This document shows positions 11,418 through 22,369 of a stretch of 64,000 bases of DNA, in pieces. The stretch comes from Plantago ovata (lineage: Eukaryota > Streptophyta > Magnoliopsida > Lamiales > Plantaginaceae). The notes under the pieces were generated by a model. It did not search any database. It was not told where the DNA came from and saw only the letters and a program-made list of their open reading frames with translations. The position numbers were made by a program, and so were the translations under genes. Where the stretch lies: the NCBI GenBank assembly GCA_028274465.1, contig CM051455.1, forward strand, positions 127,755,462-127,819,461, written 5' to 3'. How positions within the stretch are numbered: position 1 is the stretch's first letter; the number at the start of each line of letters is the position of its first letter.

Positions 11418-12527
11418 TTAATGTTGACAACAATTTGATCGAGCTGCCACTACAAGGTCCCCCGTGGAAGCGTCGACATAGCATGTTGGGTCATTTGTAA
11501 GTCTCATCCGAGCACTGACAAGTCTTAATCTGAGAAAAAGAGCTTTATTGAGAAAGTCTCTTTCCGTAAGTCGAGCTATGGTTTCGGGAAATAATTGATG
11601 CATGCGATTGATAATCCGGTGCCATCCCTCCCTAGTGAAATCAGTTCTTGTCATAAGCTCGCCATTGTTGCGTCTTGCAACGTCACTCATAACGTATATG
11701 AAAGCTTTTGTATTCTCGTACGTCCATTCGAATTCGGTGAGATAACCTGGTTCGTGTGACGGCTGTATACAAGATAAGAAGGGTTACTGTTAGTGCATGT
11801 TATCATTTTTTAAAAATAGACATTGCAAGGTTACCACGGTTAAGTACAAGGACAAAATAAATACATTAAACAATAATGGTTCACACCGTTGTCCACATTC
11901 ATCTTATTTAATACTACTAGGAAATGGTAAAACACAAATACATAGCCGAAACACACAATCCAAATCACACCATTCACTAACAAACATTAGCACACATAAC
12001 TACGCAGAAGGGGCTATGATGCGGTCCTCGTCCGGTGGCTCTGTAAGCTCCATAACACGGACATGTGGTCCTATGGCCCTGGCGGATGTATAATCGAACT
12101 CGGTTCCGTAGAAAGCAGCAACCATCTCGGTATACAAATCTTCGTACTTGTCAAAGTACTGTACAGCGGAGGGGAACATCTGTGAAAGGTTGAGTAATGG
12201 CATTAGATAATAAGATGTATTCGTAGAATGTTGATTGATTTATTGATTAAATGTTTTAGTACACTTACATCTCTCATGCCGGGATGCCAATCGTAACTTG
12301 TAGCCAGAACCATATCACTTAGAATAACATCCCAAGTCTTTGGCTTGAATGTTTTGCCAGCGATCATACCCCGCTGCCACATGTGATGGAGAATTTTATA
12401 AACGTTATTGTGTTTCCCTTGACCATGCGTCAGGAGGGGCACGAACACGAGCCGCGGAAGAGCTTCCTTCCTTGCCCTTATCTTTCGAATTCTTCGAACC
12501 AAATCCCCGCCACATCTAAACGCATTT
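11418..12527 (-). pseudogene. Myb/SANT-like DNA-binding gene, decayed
   Basis: Two SANT-like modules can be read on the minus strand. The first, 12527-12000, runs from WRGFGSKN through KTFKPKTWDVILSDM, then across a clear intron (donor GAT|GTAAGT at 12272, acceptor TTTCACAG before 12182) to QYFDKYEDLY and a stop. It has a one-base frame break near 12417. The second, about 11730-11418, starts EFEWTYENTKAF and contains GWHRIINRMHQLF and YVDASTGDLVV. The W-spaced helices and the CYVD.STG ending fit the plant Myb/SANT-like family found in PIF/Harbinger elements and L10-interacting MYB-type genes. It lies inside the TAA-flanked element and is probably its second gene. Confidence 0.5.
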
Positions 12528-13494
12528 TTTTGTATACAGGATTAACCAATTGTTTGAAGTAAACAGATGATAGACAACGAGATTATATGTTACATTCTTC
12601 AAACTAGTACATCAAGTGTTTCAATGGATTTATTCATGGACTTTTGTAGGCTTTGCCTTTATGCGATATATTTGCAACGGTTACATTATGTTCACGTTTG
12701 ATTGTTTTTGTGATCAACTTTGTTACTTCAAGCGGTATTGTTTGTATTTCAATTATATTATCTTTACTTATACGTTCTACTAAGATCATAAAGTATCGAA
12801 TTAAACAAAAGTTAAGCATATCAACACCAAATATGACGACATAATAGATGGCAAAAATTCATAAACAAGGTACCCTTAATAAAAAGTATAGTGCAATGCA
12901 CAAGTCAAATAATAAATTTACAGTACAATATATGTTTCCCGAATACAAGGTAGACACGTGCACAAATGGAAAATAAAAAACCACTTAACTAGACAATCTA
13001 CAAAAAATGTTCGATCGGCTTTGAATACACTCCCCTACATCCAATAATTGTGAATGAGGGATTTCATGTACCAATCGATATGTTTAATGTGTGTTGCTCC
13101 ATATGTGTGGAGTGGGATTATGTACATGTAAGTAATAATCCCGAACCACCCTTCGTAGGAATTTTTTTTTTTCTTATCTTATTTGCATTTCACTTAGAAA
13201 ACAAACTTCATCGCCTAAAACCAAGGCTCAGTTATAATAACTGTTTTCTTTTTTTTCGCCAAATATGTTTTCCAGACAAAGATATTAAGAAAGGCTTTTT
13301 TCCCCACAGTTATATCTATTCAAAGCACAATCTGCCAAATTTATAAAAACCAACAAAAAAAAAAGTATACTTCTTTTTTTTATTTGTTTTCATCTTCTCA
13401 GAAAACAATACTTCGTTACTGGACCAATCTCACTGGAGCAACAATCTCACTGGAGCAACAAATACCCGAAAAATAAACCGTCCCACAAATCCCA

Positions 13495-13700
13495 AACAAT
13501 GAACCGGACTGCCAAACTACCTTACAAAAAACCAACAATGTCATACTGCCAAACTTCCTTACAAAAAACCAAACTGCCACCATTAAAGGCAAACCAACAA
13601 TGCCAAACTGCCAAACTACCTTACGAAAACCAAACTGCCACCATTAAAGGCAAACTGCCTTAATGCGAAACTGCCAAACCAACAAATTGCCATAGAACAT
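13495..13700. repeat. CCAAACTGCC minisatellite
   Basis: The words CCAAACTGCC, AAACTACCTTAC and CACCATTAAAGGCAAAC recur several times in alternating order over about 200 bp. The result is an imperfect tandem array. No coding role is seen. Confidence 0.7.
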
Positions 13701-13874
13701 AACAACCAAAATGCAAAACCAAAAAACATACTAAATACAACACAACCAAACTGCCATAGCACATAACACATACAACCAACAAGAAAATGTGTAATGCAAG
13801 TACTGAAATAACACCACTGTTAATAAACATGCAAAATTATGAAAAAAGTATATGGAATAAGGTATTAGAATCAC

Positions 13875-13982
13875 CTCCGAATGGACACTAGGAAGTTGAG
13901 AATGGAAAGCAGATGAACCAATGGATGAGTTAGAAGACTCTGCTGGTGCAACTATAAATTTGCTTTTTTTTTTTGAATTCAT
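13875..13982 (-). other. Possible first coding exon (36 codons)
   Basis: An ATG at 13982 (minus strand) opens a Lys/Ser-rich frame starting MNSKKKSKF. It ends in phase at a donor, CGGAG|GTGATT, at 13875. It lies upstream of the Myb/SANT-like exons on the same strand and could be their first exon. No domain is visible, so this is a splice-signal-based guess. Confidence 0.25.
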
Positions 13983-15126
13983 ATGAGAAGTGTGGTGTGA
14001 AATCTGAGAATGATTGCCTTATATAGAAGTAAGCAATTGACACCTATTCACATTGGATACTTGGATACTTACTTTACAAGATAGAGGACCCATTATAAAG
14101 TACACACATGACAATCCAGCTCAAAAGTGGTTGAAATTTACAGCAACATAAAAAAAAAAAAAAAAAATTTTGACCTGCAATCAAGTCACCAGATGACAAA
14201 ACAGGGAGGTAGAGGACTAGGGCACCAATATCAAATCAATGCACTTTCATTCCATTAATGCTAGAAAACAAATCAACTTATTGCATAGCATGCATGCCAC
14301 TACCAAACAAACAGACCAGATTCCCCATGTCCACTTTACCAAAAAAAAATATAAGAAAATTTCACAAGTAGTGAAACAAACAGTAATCTCAATGCAAGAC
14401 ACAACCAAATAGGGGACAAACATGTGATGAAAACTATCTTTGTGGGCTCAGAAATATTTTAAACTTTGAATCAATGTAAAACTACTTCACACTCAAATAT
14501 TGGCATCCGCCATGGCTGCGAAAAACACGAATGCAAATCGCCACGCCAAGATACGGTTATGCTCTGATAAGGAGGAAGCCATTTTTTGATTAGAAATAAT
14601 TTATACCAGCTGCTTCATCATCATCGCCCCTTTCACAACAAATTTATCAGCACACACAAATATGAAGCAGCAAACATCTATAAAGTAGAGTGTTAGGCAG
14701 TTTGGCAGTTTGGCAGTATATCGATTTCGCAAACGACGCACCAACAAGGGCCACGCGCCATGGCTGCAAATGGGTTCACAAGACCAATTGCCCCGCCAAG
14801 ATACGAATGGCTTAAATCCTGCACCAAGTAAACGTTCCAATCAATATATTGGTTGTTCACCACATACAAAAAGGAACTTAAATTTACGTAGGAGTAAGCA
14901 TGTATTCCGAGTTACCTTATGGCACAAATCGCCCACGGTCATCATCAGACTGGATACCAAAGCAAATACTGCCGGCACCACAGTAATTCCATCTCCCACT
15001 TTCTCTCTCGAGGTCCGGAGGAGTTTCAACCGGAAAATGAATAACAAATTTAGATATCATAAAATGAGATAAACATGACGGGGCTAATGAAACTGAAACT
15101 CAAAATACAAATCAGAGAGAGAGTTA

Positions 15127-15230
15127 TTCCTTGCTTTTAATTTTATTTCGACATACTGTTAGAAAATAAATTATGAATGAACCTTGCTTTTAATTTTATT
15201 TCGACATACTGTTAGAAAATAAATTATGAT
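15127..15230. repeat. 55-bp tandem duplication
   Basis: A block beginning CTTGCTTTTAATTTTATTTC and ending AAAATAAATTATGA occurs twice in direct succession, almost without change. A separate 28-bp duplication (CCGAAACATCAAAGCCAAGC) lies at 15668-15730. Confidence 0.85.
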
Positions 15231-15822
15231 GGAATTAAGATCTGCGTAATTTTCTTCTACATATTGTTAGATAATCAGCAAACTTGAACAGAGTCTATCA
15301 ACCTGAATTAAGACTAACAACGCGCTGCAAGAAGAAAAATCAGACGCAAGAAGAAAAATAATTGCGCTCAATCAACAACTACTAGTTCTATTATTTTCCA
15401 AAAATTGTTTCAAAATCATCTAATCTTACAATCACAGTAGTTTACGCATTTAACATGCCGACTACTAGTAAAAGCAAAAACCATCAAACTGCTAGTAAGT
15501 TAACATCAACTCGACTTGAACACACAAACCAAAATCTCATACACCAGACAACAAATCGTAGACCAAACGGCTCGTTATTGCCAAAAAAATGGGGAAAATA
15601 AAGGACGATTCAAACTGTTAAACTTACATAAGAAGATGTCAGTACGAGTAACAATTCGCACCAAACTCGAAACATCAAAGCCAAGCAAAAGGGAACCGAA
15701 ACATCAAAGCCAAGCAAAAGGAACCGAAACATAAGAAAATGAAACCCTAATTTCAAATCAATTAACATCAACGATTTTCCACCCAAATCGGAAAGATTAA
15801 GTGATAGGAGGAGGAAAAGTAC

Positions 15823-15933
15823 CTTAAAAAACCGATTCGAAGCCGCCGGACCGTCGCCGAAAAATTCCGTCGGAACCAAATCGAAAATCGGCTCCGATTG
15901 GGTTGTAGATCGGAGCGAGACGATCACACCCAT
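15823..15933 (-). other. Possible exon (37 codons) near the right end of the element
   Basis: A minus-strand frame from an ATG at 15933 (MGVIVSLRSTT) ends in phase 0 at a donor AAG|GTACTT at 15823. It lies about 245 bp inside the right terminus. It could be the first exon of a gene once carried by the element, or a captured exon. No family is recognised and no following exon was found. Confidence 0.2.
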
Positions 15934-16181
15934 GTAATTTATTTCATCATATGACGCCGGAGTTGACCGGAAAATAGGCCGAAATGGTTCCGACAGTAAG
16001 AAAGTGGTAGAGAGTGGACAGAGAAATCTGTCCCTAGAGAGAGAAATGGGAGATGAAAATGGAGAAATGCTTAAGGAATAGTATGAATAGTACGAGAGGC
16101 CAGTATAATTGAGAGCCAAACTTATAAAGCCCTCTCAACAGTACGAGAGGCCTCTCTAGTAGAGAGCCAAACAAGCCGTAA

Positions 16182-17775
16182 GTATTTAGCTACTATCACT
16201 AGCGGGGTACTAAAATTAAAGTACCCGGATACTAAAACTAATGAGATTAAATGGTAAAAAAAATTATAGTAGTATTCCAATGATAAACTATGAAATCAAA
16301 TGAGACTAAATGATTGGGTGTCCCAATTAAAATAGGGAAACGAAACATGTGACATATACTCACTTCTAGTTTGGAAAGGATTTTGGAAAGGATTTTGGAT
16401 GGCAGTGAATGTGGCAGTAGCTTTAAAAGTAGTTTTAAAAAGGATTTGTTTTAAATAAATTCATGTATATACCTACACAAAAAAAAACGATAAAGCACGA
16501 GCACTATCGCCACAAGGTAGCATATCATTATTAGTAGTACCAATGTACCCATTATAAGCCAAGAACACAACTTAATTAGAGAATAGAAAATAGATCAAAG
16601 AACCAACACGTGACCGCATAAGAAGGCAGCAAATGGTCGTAATTGAAGAAGGATAGTTAGATTTTCTTTTAAAAAAAAAAAAAACCAAAAACGGTCATAA
16701 TCGAGTTCCCAATGCAGCAGCTCGCGCGATGGGTGATGTACACCTGGACCTGTTTTATGCGTGTTGTACGTCCGTCATCACTATGCCCATTTAGCTATTG
16801 ATGCAGAGTGCGTGGACAAGTAAGGAAGAACGATAATCAGAACTTCACTGATTCTGCAGAATACTAAAGAATTGATGAATTTTATCAAAATTCGTTGATT
16901 CTACCTAAGAATACCGAAAATTGACAGATTTGTAAGAAAAACTCAACTTTTTTATTAATCAATCAAACATTAGCTCCCTTAAAATAACGCTGGACATTTA
17001 TTTAAATACTAGAACCTAACTTGTTGGACAAGAAAAAGAAAACCTAATAAAAAACGAATTCTAACAGCTAATTAAAACTGCAAAACTAATTAAAGACCCA
17101 AAATATTAAAGCTCGTTCATATCGAATGTTATTGGTGCAACTTCTAACCATACCGCATCAGCTATGGTGATGATCAGTCAGATGATGATGAGGATTGAGG
17201 AGGATTCTTCTGTTAATTAGTTATCAACGTGTAGCTCGATTCTGTCTATACTTGAATTATGTTTTATGGATCTTACGATTGAGAAGTGAGATCGAAATAT
17301 TCAAAAGTACGTAGTTTTGTTGATTAGATATCTACTTGGAATTGAGTCCAAATTAAATGTGGTGTTTCACCACTTTTCAGACTATTATAACTGATCATTT
17401 AGAATCGATATATTCCTGTGTTTATTATATCGTAACATTGTGTTATAAATTCCACAATAAATATAGAGGCAAACTCTTATTTTCACAAAAGAACATCCTC
17501 TTCACTGAGGGGAAGTACATGTATTAGTCCACTGGATAAAGTGCGTGGGAAGCTACATGCGGTGCGGATAATTTCGAGTGAGTGAGTTTGTTTCGTATCG
17601 GGTCGAATTCAGATGTGTTCGGATTTAAGGCCTTGGTCGGATTCCGATGTTGTTCGAATTATGACTTTCAAAATATTTCAGGTCGAGTCATTTCGGATCG
17701 AGCCAAGCCGGATTCAATGTTGATTGAATTTTTTTTTATGATGAAGATTTATGAAATATTACAACTTTAAAGTCT
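16182..17775. other. No gene seen
   Basis: The first part continues the older repeat described at 9921-10601. From about 17560 the sequence is rich in TTCGG and GGGTCGAATT words, which reappear beyond the MULE (22430-22610), so the MULE landed in that repeat. No coding sequence is recognised. Confidence 0.4.
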
Positions 17776-19999
17776 TAATTATAAGGGAATATTACATCTA
17801 CCTCCCTCACCGGAGGCTCTAATCACATATCTTCCCTCCTTAGTTCAACAATTACATATGGATCCAAATTTTAACAATTCAGTTGACTGACTTAGTCCTA
17901 TTTGTGAACCAAACATGTCTTAGTCTTTTTTCTATTTTCTTTTTCCTTTTCTTCTCTTTTTCTTTTTCTTTTCTTTTCATTTTTTTTTATTTTCTTTATT
18001 TCTTCTCCAAACCTCCGGTACCGGAATCCGATCTCCGGTACCGGAGTGCAGCTCCAGTCGAAGCTTGTAGCAAGCTCTGATGGGAGCAGCAGCAAGCTCT
18101 GATCGGAGCAGCAGCAAGCTCCGATCTGGAGCTTGCTGCTGGCTCCAAATCGGAGCTTGCTACCTCCGATTTGAAGCTTGCTGCTGGCTCCAAATCGGAG
18201 CTTGTAGCAAGCTCCGATCGGAGCACACTACAAGAAATCCTGAGAATACCTACGGAATTTACCTACGGAATATACTCAGTAACTAAAATGGCAACGGAAT
18301 GCCTATAGAATGTGTACGGCCTACGGAATGCCAACAAAATGGTGACGAACATCAATTGAACCTCAAGTTGATCAAGCTGTTTGTTGTCATTCCGTCACTA
18401 AAATCACTATGGACCACCTGTCTGTAGCCATTTTGTTGCTATTTTGCCTACGGAAAGGATATTCCGTAGCTAAAGTAGATACGGACCACCAGTCTTTCGT
18501 TGCCTAATTTAGCTATGGAAAGGGATTCAGAATGCGGCATTCTATAGCTAAATTGGCTACGGAGTTTAATTCGGTAGTCAAATAAAGGAATATGATAATT
18601 TGTCCCAAAAAAAGTTAAAACCAAACCAAAAATTAACCCAACTGCTGCCCTTCTTTCTTCGGATCGAAGTATCGAACTGCTTAGTTTCAGTCGTTTCTTT
18701 CTTTTTCTTATTCTGCTGTCTGCCGCCAGTCTCCACCGCGTCTTCGGCCTCCTCTGATGCATCTTTCTTCTCTCTTCTCTTTGATTTCTATCAGGTATGT
18801 TGTATGTTAAACCCTAAGTTTTAATTTGACAATTCTGTATAATTGGAGAATTTTAATTCGACAATTCTGTATAATTGGAGAATGTGAGTGAGTGTTTTGG
18901 GTTTTTGTGTATATCACCATTCTTGTACTAAACACAATTGTTCATGGCATTTCGAGAATTCTTATGCCGTGTATCACAGTTTCACCTTGTCGCTGCTGTC
19001 GAAATTGAAGTCATACACATAGCTATTCCAGTCTGTTCAAGGTTGAATCTTTTTTGTTTTCTATGTTAGTGTATTGAGTACCTATCTAAACCTGTAACAT
19101 TATGGTAAAGTTGTGGATTTTTTGTTTAAAAGGGTGTTACAACACAAATTTTGAACTGTAAGTTTATTTTGTAATAAAACAAACCAAAACTTTTCGGTGG
19201 TTTTCGCAGAAATAATTTTTAAATTTTAGAGTAAACTATATGAATTTCGGAACTAAGTTAACAAGCAGATTTCATGTTTTTCAATCTCTGCTTTACTGGT
19301 TAATTTTACATGCATCCAGATTTCAATTCTAAGATGCAAATGCAATGGGAAAGAAAGTGCTTCTGCCTGGTGCTGCCAGAATTGGTTTAGTGAACGCTTA
19401 ACTGATGATTTATTGTATGTTTTAGTATAGAAGAGTTGTCCTGACATTTATGTGATGTTCTAAGTTAGTGTATTGAGTTGCTTCTTGTGTTTTTACCCTA
19501 CGCTGATGATAAGTTTTATGCAACACTAGCAAAATTGATTATAAGAAAAACTGAAATTAAATGACATTTAGTTTAGCACTAATCTTTGATTTCGTGGAAT
19601 TTTTGTAGTTTAGCACTAATCTTCGGCTTCATGCAACAGAAGCCTTATGTTGCAATAATCAAGGTAATTTCTTTCTCAATGCTTGAATCTTGTTGAAATA
19701 TATTGTTGTGTCAAATAGAGTGTCTGTTGTAGCCTTCAGTGTTGTCCTAAACCATGTGATGATTATTGGTATAGGTTTATGAGTTAGTTGTAATATGTAG
19801 TAGTAAACACGATATAATGAAGAACATTCACAATTCCATCCATATTTTTCTGTTACTGTTGAACTCAACTGTGAATCATATGATTGCCCAACAATTTTCT
19901 GAGATGTGAAAACTACATATATTTCACTAATTATAATATTTAAATGTCCATTAATGTGTTCTTCTCTTGCATTAGCAAGTTTAAGTTGATGATTTGCAG

Positions 20000-20727
20000 G
20001 TCACTATTGCTAGGATCTTTAATACATTTGGAACACGTGTGTGCATTGATGACGGTCGTTTTGTTAGCAACTTTGTCGCATAGGTAAACTGTTTTCTGGG
20101 AAAAAATAAAAATAAAGAAGAAGAACCGAGATAATCATCTAAACCTGAAATCACCATATTATGTTGGAGCTAATTTTGTAATTGTGAATTGGCAGGCCTT
20201 GAGGAAGGAGCCATACTGGTTATGGTAATGGGGAAACAGACAAGAAGTCTTTAGTATGTTTCTGACTTGGTAAGTAACTTCTAGAGCTCTTCTATCCTTG
20301 GTTTTGTTCCTCGAGATTATTTTTGTCATGTGTGCTATGACTATTTTATTTCTGAACTTGAACTGGTGAGGTTAGACTATGAATATTGTTACTTGATTTG
20401 GGCCTTCAAAGTATCATGTTTGAGTTCATTCACTTGTTCATTTTGGATTAAATTTGAGATCTATGTTAATAAGCTACTGGTTTAGGCCTAGGATTTAGTT
20501 TAGTAGCAGAACTTTTGTCTATCTTTAGAACATTATGTACTTTGTACTGTTTATTCTTGAATTCAACTCTGGATATACTTGTATATACTGAAAACCGTGT
20601 GTTTACCAATTGTAAGGTTAAAGGATTTATGCACTTAATGAAAGGAGTGCATAGGAGTGCATGTCAGACCATTTATCATGGAAATCCAGGAGATCCAGGA
20701 TACTTCACTATGCTTGAACTTGCTCAG
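20000..20727 (+). pseudogene. Captured UDP-glucuronate decarboxylase (UDP-xylose synthase) exons
   Basis: Three exon remnants remain in order. At 20000-20083, IARIFNTFGTRVCIDDGR and SNFVA are flanked by an acceptor GCAG and a donor TAG|GTAAAC. The last codon, normally Gln (CAG), is TAG. At 20196-20269, ALRKEP is followed by a degraded YGDG-type segment. At 20617-20727, GLMHLMKG-like sequence is followed by GNPGD and YFTMLELAQ. These are consecutive signatures of the NAD-dependent SDR-fold enzyme UXS, which makes UDP-xylose. Introns are kept, so capture was from genomic DNA, not mRNA. A weaker match to the preceding exon may lie at 19636-19662. It is not functional. Confidence 0.8.
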
Positions 20728-21287
20728 ATATGTGTATTTCGCACTTACAGAGTTTTCTGTGCCGAAACAAACTTATGCTTTGTCCTATAGCTTGTGTCTT
20801 TTCAGTTTGTCAGGTGTAGGTGGTTAAAGTGATGAACTACGCCAAGATGAAGTGCTAGATAGTGTTGCACTTTGTATGCTGATCAAAGCTTATGCCTTGT
20901 AGTATAAGAGTCTGTGTATTTCCTCTTCTTCCTTATTCCAGCATTATCTAATCGAAATTATTGTGTTTAAGATCTATGTTTATTAAGAGGTGAATTTTGT
21001 GTATGAATGGAGCTTTATAATAATATTTGTGCATTAGTATATTGTTAATTACAATAAGTATTTTGGAATACTTTTATGCTCATGTACCTAGAATTGGTTG
21101 AATACCTTATACGCTTATCGATTTGCTCTATTGTTGTACAATGTAGTAGTATTTGAAACTGTGTTTTATGTGAGTAATAATTTAAATTGGGATATGCAAC
21201 TCTCTTTTTTTAATTGCTTTTAGTGTTTTGTTTTGATGCTTTCCATTAGTTATTTTCATGACTGTTGTCGTGTTGTCAAATGAAAAT

Positions 21288-21356
21288 GGGTGTTTGGTCT
21301 AATGGTATGATTCTCGCTAAATGTGAGAGTTAGCGGGTTCAATTCTCGCAGCACCC
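21288..21356 (+). pseudogene. tRNA-Pro-like pseudogene inside the CACTA element
   Basis: An acceptor stem GGGTGTT/AGCACCC, a D arm TCTAATGGTATGA and a T loop GGTTCAATTC are all present. The anticodon stem CTCGC/GTGAG closes a five-base loop (TAAAT) with no usable anticodon. It resembles tRNA-Pro and the copy at 3680-3750. Confidence 0.6.
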
Positions 21357-22369
21357 AAAATGAAATTGATCTTCTAGTCTTTTGTAGTTGAAATATAAGA
21401 AAATTATATAAAACAAAAAGTATTTTAGCAATGGAAATTTCAATGGCTAAATAGGGTAATTAAAAATAAATAAAAGGTTAGTTTCTATATTGGCTACGAA
21501 AATTCTGTAGGCCATTTTAGCTACGGATATTCCGTTGCTAATTTGGTGGACCGAGGCCTCCAAACCGGCGTTGCTATTCTGTCGCTATTCTGTAGCCAAA
21601 GTGGCTACGGAAATTAATCAGTGGGCATTATTTAGCCACCACACATTTAGCTACGGATTTTATTTTCCGTAGGCAATCCGTAGGCCGCCTGTTTTCCCTA
21701 CGGATTTCGGACCTAATCCGTAGCTAAATATGGGATTTCTTGTAGTGGCAGCAACAAGCTCCGATCGGAGCAGCAGCAAGCTCCTATTTGGAGCTTGCTG
21801 TTGGCTCCAAATCGGAGCTTGCTACCTCCAAATTCGGAGCTTGCAGCGAGCTCCGATTTGGAGCTTGCAATAAGCTCCGGTCGGAGCTGCTGCTCCAAAT
21901 TGGAGACAGCTCTGTCTCCGATCTGGAGGCTGGTACCGGATTCCGGTACCGGAATCCGGTACCTTTGAAGAAAAAGAAGATGACCAAAAAAATTAAAAAT
22001 AAAATAAAATTTGGGTCTTGTTTTGAATTTTAAATTTGTGGGGGTTTAATTTACAATAATACTTGAGACCTTTTTACAGTTTAAATAAGTTATGTGGGTT
22101 TATTTTATAATATTGTGGAATAGAAAAGTTTTGAGGCAAATGTGTAATAATTATAAATTTAGGTTGTTTGGGCTTTATTGAAATCTGATAATTATGCAGG
22201 GGAAAAATTGTACTTTCAAGACTTTAATTCGGGAAAAGTCAAGATCGTGGGCCTATATGTAATTATTTCAATCTAACAGGGAAAGTTATGTAATTGTTGA
22301 TCTAAGGAGGTAAAATCCGTAATTGATGAATCTAAGAGGGGGTCTGGATGTAATTCACCCTAATTATAA

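Larger units (their letters stand above)
10602..16178. mobile_element. PIF/Harbinger-type element, 5577 bp, TSD TAA
   Basis: The left end CAGCTTGTTTGGC (10602) and the right end GCCAAACAAGCCG (16178) form a 13-bp inverted repeat with one mismatch. They are flanked by TAA at 10599-10601 and 16179-16181, the 3-bp target size of PIF/Harbinger elements. Subterminal TTGAGAGGGCTTT (left) and AAAGCCCTCTCAA (right) also mirror each other. Inside is a decayed Myb/SANT-like gene, the usual second gene of this superfamily, but no transposase was found. Exon-like fragments at 13875-13982 and 15823-15933 may be parts of the same or captured genes. It is probably non-autonomous. Confidence 0.75.
18226..21747. 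mobile_element. CACTA (En/Spm) element, 3522 bp, nested in the MULE
   Basis: It begins CACTACAAGAAATC and ends GATTTCTTGTAGTG, a perfect 14-bp inverted repeat with the diagnostic CACTA. It is flanked by GCA (18223-18225 and 21748-21750), the 3-bp target duplication of this superfamily. Both subterminal regions are packed with CTACGGAAT-type motifs in both orientations, as expected for transposase-binding repeats. No transposase frame is seen. The interior contains exons of a captured host gene (20000-20727) and a tRNA-like sequence (21288-21356). It is therefore a non-autonomous, gene-carrying (Pack-type) CACTA. Confidence 0.92.
17785..22360. mobile_element. Mutator-like (MULE) foldback element with 9-bp TSD
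   Basis: The left end starts GGGAATATTACATCTACC. The right end, read in reverse, starts GGGTGAATTACATCCAGA, and further inside both arms carry CTCCTTAG.TCAACAATTACAT. The element is flanked on both sides by TAATTATAA (17776-17784 and 22361-22369), a perfect 9-bp duplication as made by Mutator-like elements. The arms hold pyrimidine/purine-rich mirror tracts and arrays of palindromes (AGCTCCGATCGGAGC, GGTACCGG). Without the CACTA insertion it is about 1.05 kb and has no coding capacity, so it is a non-autonomous foldback-type MULE. Confidence 0.85.

Noticed and set aside
17883-18286. Overlapping ORFs rich in Ser/Phe/Leu repeats
   Set aside because: They are translations of the polypyrimidine tract and palindrome array of the MULE arm.
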